46,959 bases of DNA from a virus: positions 1 through 46,959 of IMG/VR virus record IMGVR_UViG_3300025132_000065, one strand, 5' to 3'. The notes beneath the pieces are model-generated. The model searched no databases and was not told the origin of the DNA. It saw only the letters and a list, made by a program, of their open reading frames with translations. This document shows positions 45,898 to 46,959 of this stretch, piece after piece; positions within the stretch are counted from its first letter, which is position 1, and every line of letters starts with the position of its first letter. A program made the position numbers and the translations under genes.

Positions 45898-46272
45898 ATG
45901 GCCGAAGTAGCAGAACAACCAATGGAATCAACTGAAGAGACTAGCACAGATGCTATGCTCGATGAGCTTGTAAGTGTACTACCCGAAGAAGGAGATGATC
46001 TTTCTGTAGAAAAAATGACTGAGGATGGTGTAGAGGAAGAAATGAATTCTGAGTCGCCAGAAGTTGCAGCTCCTAGTGATGAAGTTTTTGTAGATTTATA
46101 CGAAACAATATATGGAGAATCTTTAGATGAATCTGAACAGTCTGAAGAACAAATGCAGGACTTGCAGGAGTTAGTTATGATGATGCCTGAGTTAGCTAAT
46201 GCACTAGCCTCTGGAGACATCGGAGCAACTGAAGCTGCCTTGATGATATTTAGAGAAGCTTCCTCTATGTAA
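45898..46272 (+). CDS. Small acidic protein after the capsid gene
   Basis: 124 residues, very acidic (TDAMLDELVSVLPEEGDDLS, VDLYETIYGESLDESEQSEE). The C-terminal half is helical (MQDLQELVMMMPELANALAS). It lies beyond the capsid terminator, so it is either made by read-through or from an unseen promoter. A head accessory is possible; the role is not known. Confidence 0.74.
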   Translation: MAEVAEQPMESTEETSTDAMLDELVSVLPEEGDDLSVEKMTEDGVEEEMNSESPEVAAPSDEVFVDLYETIYGESLDESEQSEEQMQDLQELVMMMPELANALASGDIGATEAALMIFREASSM

Positions 46273-46275
46273 GGG

Positions 46276-46959
46276 TTATTCTTTCCCTACCAAAGATTCA
46301 ATTAAAGCCCCACTAAATAATCTTGAACCACAATGAGTAAGCTTTGCGTGGGCATCACAATATATTTTACCACCTATTTTTGTCCATAGGTTACAGAAAG
46401 CTAAGTCTTCACCTACACCTGAGTGTCCATTTTCTGAAGTACTACAATCAAAGTATGTGTAGTAGTTTGGTTCTTCTGTCACTACCCCTTCAATAAGGTG
46501 GCGTATAAAAACTTTTTTCTCAGGATAGGCTTCGTGTAGTTTTTCAAAAACTTTTCTATCTATCATCATAAAACCTGCTGGACCTGCTTCTATCTCGATA
46601 AAACCTTGTTCATCGACGGCTATGTTGCTTGGATCTTTATAGTGAACAACAAAATTATTATTTTCTTCACCTGAATAAGTTTTAACTACATAAGGAGCTA
46701 AGACTACATCTTCATTTTTTCTTAAAAGCCTCCAAATGTTTTCGGGTTCAAATCCTATATCGGAGTCTATAAATAGAAGTTTTGTACAATCCGTCTTTAA
46801 AAATTCAAGAACACAGTTATTTCTAGCGTGTGTGACTAGGGAAGATCCAGAGTGTAGGTGTAAAGACGTTTCATATTCTAGATCTTCTGGGGGTGTGCTA
46901 GTCACAAAGTTAATCAAACCGTGCATATAATCTATAAAGGCTTGATATCCGTATGTTGG
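46276..46959 (-). CDS. Glycosyltransferase-like protein (GT-A fold), start outside window
   Basis: The reading frame stays open past the ATG at 46926 to the window edge (upstream codons give PTYGYQAFIDY), so the true start is probably outside. The visible part has the GT-A pattern: LVTHARNNCV, then KLLFIDSDIGFEPE with a DxD-type metal site, VVLAPYVVKTYSG, GPAGFMMIDRKVF, and SGVGEDLAFCNLWTKIGGKI near the end. In phages such enzymes may glycosylate DNA, virion proteins or host envelope. Target is unknown. It converges with the capsid block (stop codons three bases apart). Confidence 0.8.
   Translation of the reverse strand, partial: PTYGYQAFIDYMHGLINFVTSTPPEDLEYETSLHLHSGSSLVTHARNNCVLEFLKTDCTKLLFIDSDIGFEPENIWRLLRKNEDVVLAPYVVKTYSGEENNNFVVHYKDPSNIAVDEQGFIEIEAGPAGFMMIDRKVFEKLHEAYPEKKVFIRHLIEGVVTEEPNYYTYFDCSTSENGHSGVGEDLAFCNLWTKIGGKIYCDAHAKLTHCGSRLFSGALIESLVGKE

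Overview
The window is an internal piece of a tailed-phage genome (Caudoviricetes). It holds terminase, portal, scaffold, capsid, lysis and DNA-replication genes, and no rRNA, tRNA, integrase or host metabolic genes. Sheath genes are not seen, and one enormous ejection/polyvalent-type protein is present, so a short-tailed (podovirus-like) virion is likely but inferred. The DNA is AT-rich. Some genes have strong Shine-Dalgarno sites (several in the 31 kb operon) and many others, including the capsid gene, have none. Both ends cut genes: a holin at the left and a glycosyltransferase-like gene at the right. Tail genes and any RNA polymerase must therefore lie outside, if they exist. The host cannot be named from the sequence.

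Layout. (1) 1-1940, rightward: lysis cassette (holin end, small basic peptide, i-spanin-like gene with an o-spanin lipoprotein nested out of frame, amidase), then a putative metallopeptidase and a PD-(D/E)XK nuclease. (2) 1934-11737, leftward: replication and recombination genes (primase-helicase, family A DNA polymerase, ssDNA-binding candidate, Cas4/RecB-like nuclease, HNH-AP2 homing endonuclease, SNF2-type helicase, RuvC-like resolvase) ending at a terminase small-subunit candidate. (3) 11781-27515, rightward: terminase large subunit, two probable internal virion proteins, and a 3567-residue protein with zincin-like, DUF4326-like and SLOG-like regions. (4) 27512-36276, leftward: many small accessory genes, a DUF932 protein, a GP88-like protein, single-span micropeptides, a strong sigma70-type promoter (31721-31749) and a strong terminator (31977-32011). 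(5) 36277-37159: a long non-coding, palindrome-rich interval. (6) 37160-46272, rightward: two accessory genes, portal, scaffold, small basic proteins and major capsid protein with its terminator. (7) A leftward glycosyltransferase-like gene at the right edge.

The most unusual content is structured non-coding DNA. The interval at 36.3-37.0 kb has many perfect inverted repeats and a G-quadruplex-prone tract. A three-way-junction-like element lies at 28.0 kb. The capsid gene has a tandem element in its leader whose loop is conserved while its stems change sequence but still pair. A dispersed motif, GGTACAGGRATCA, occurs five times on one strand in different reading frames and in non-coding DNA. 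No named system (CRISPR, retron, toxin-antitoxin) could be supported.
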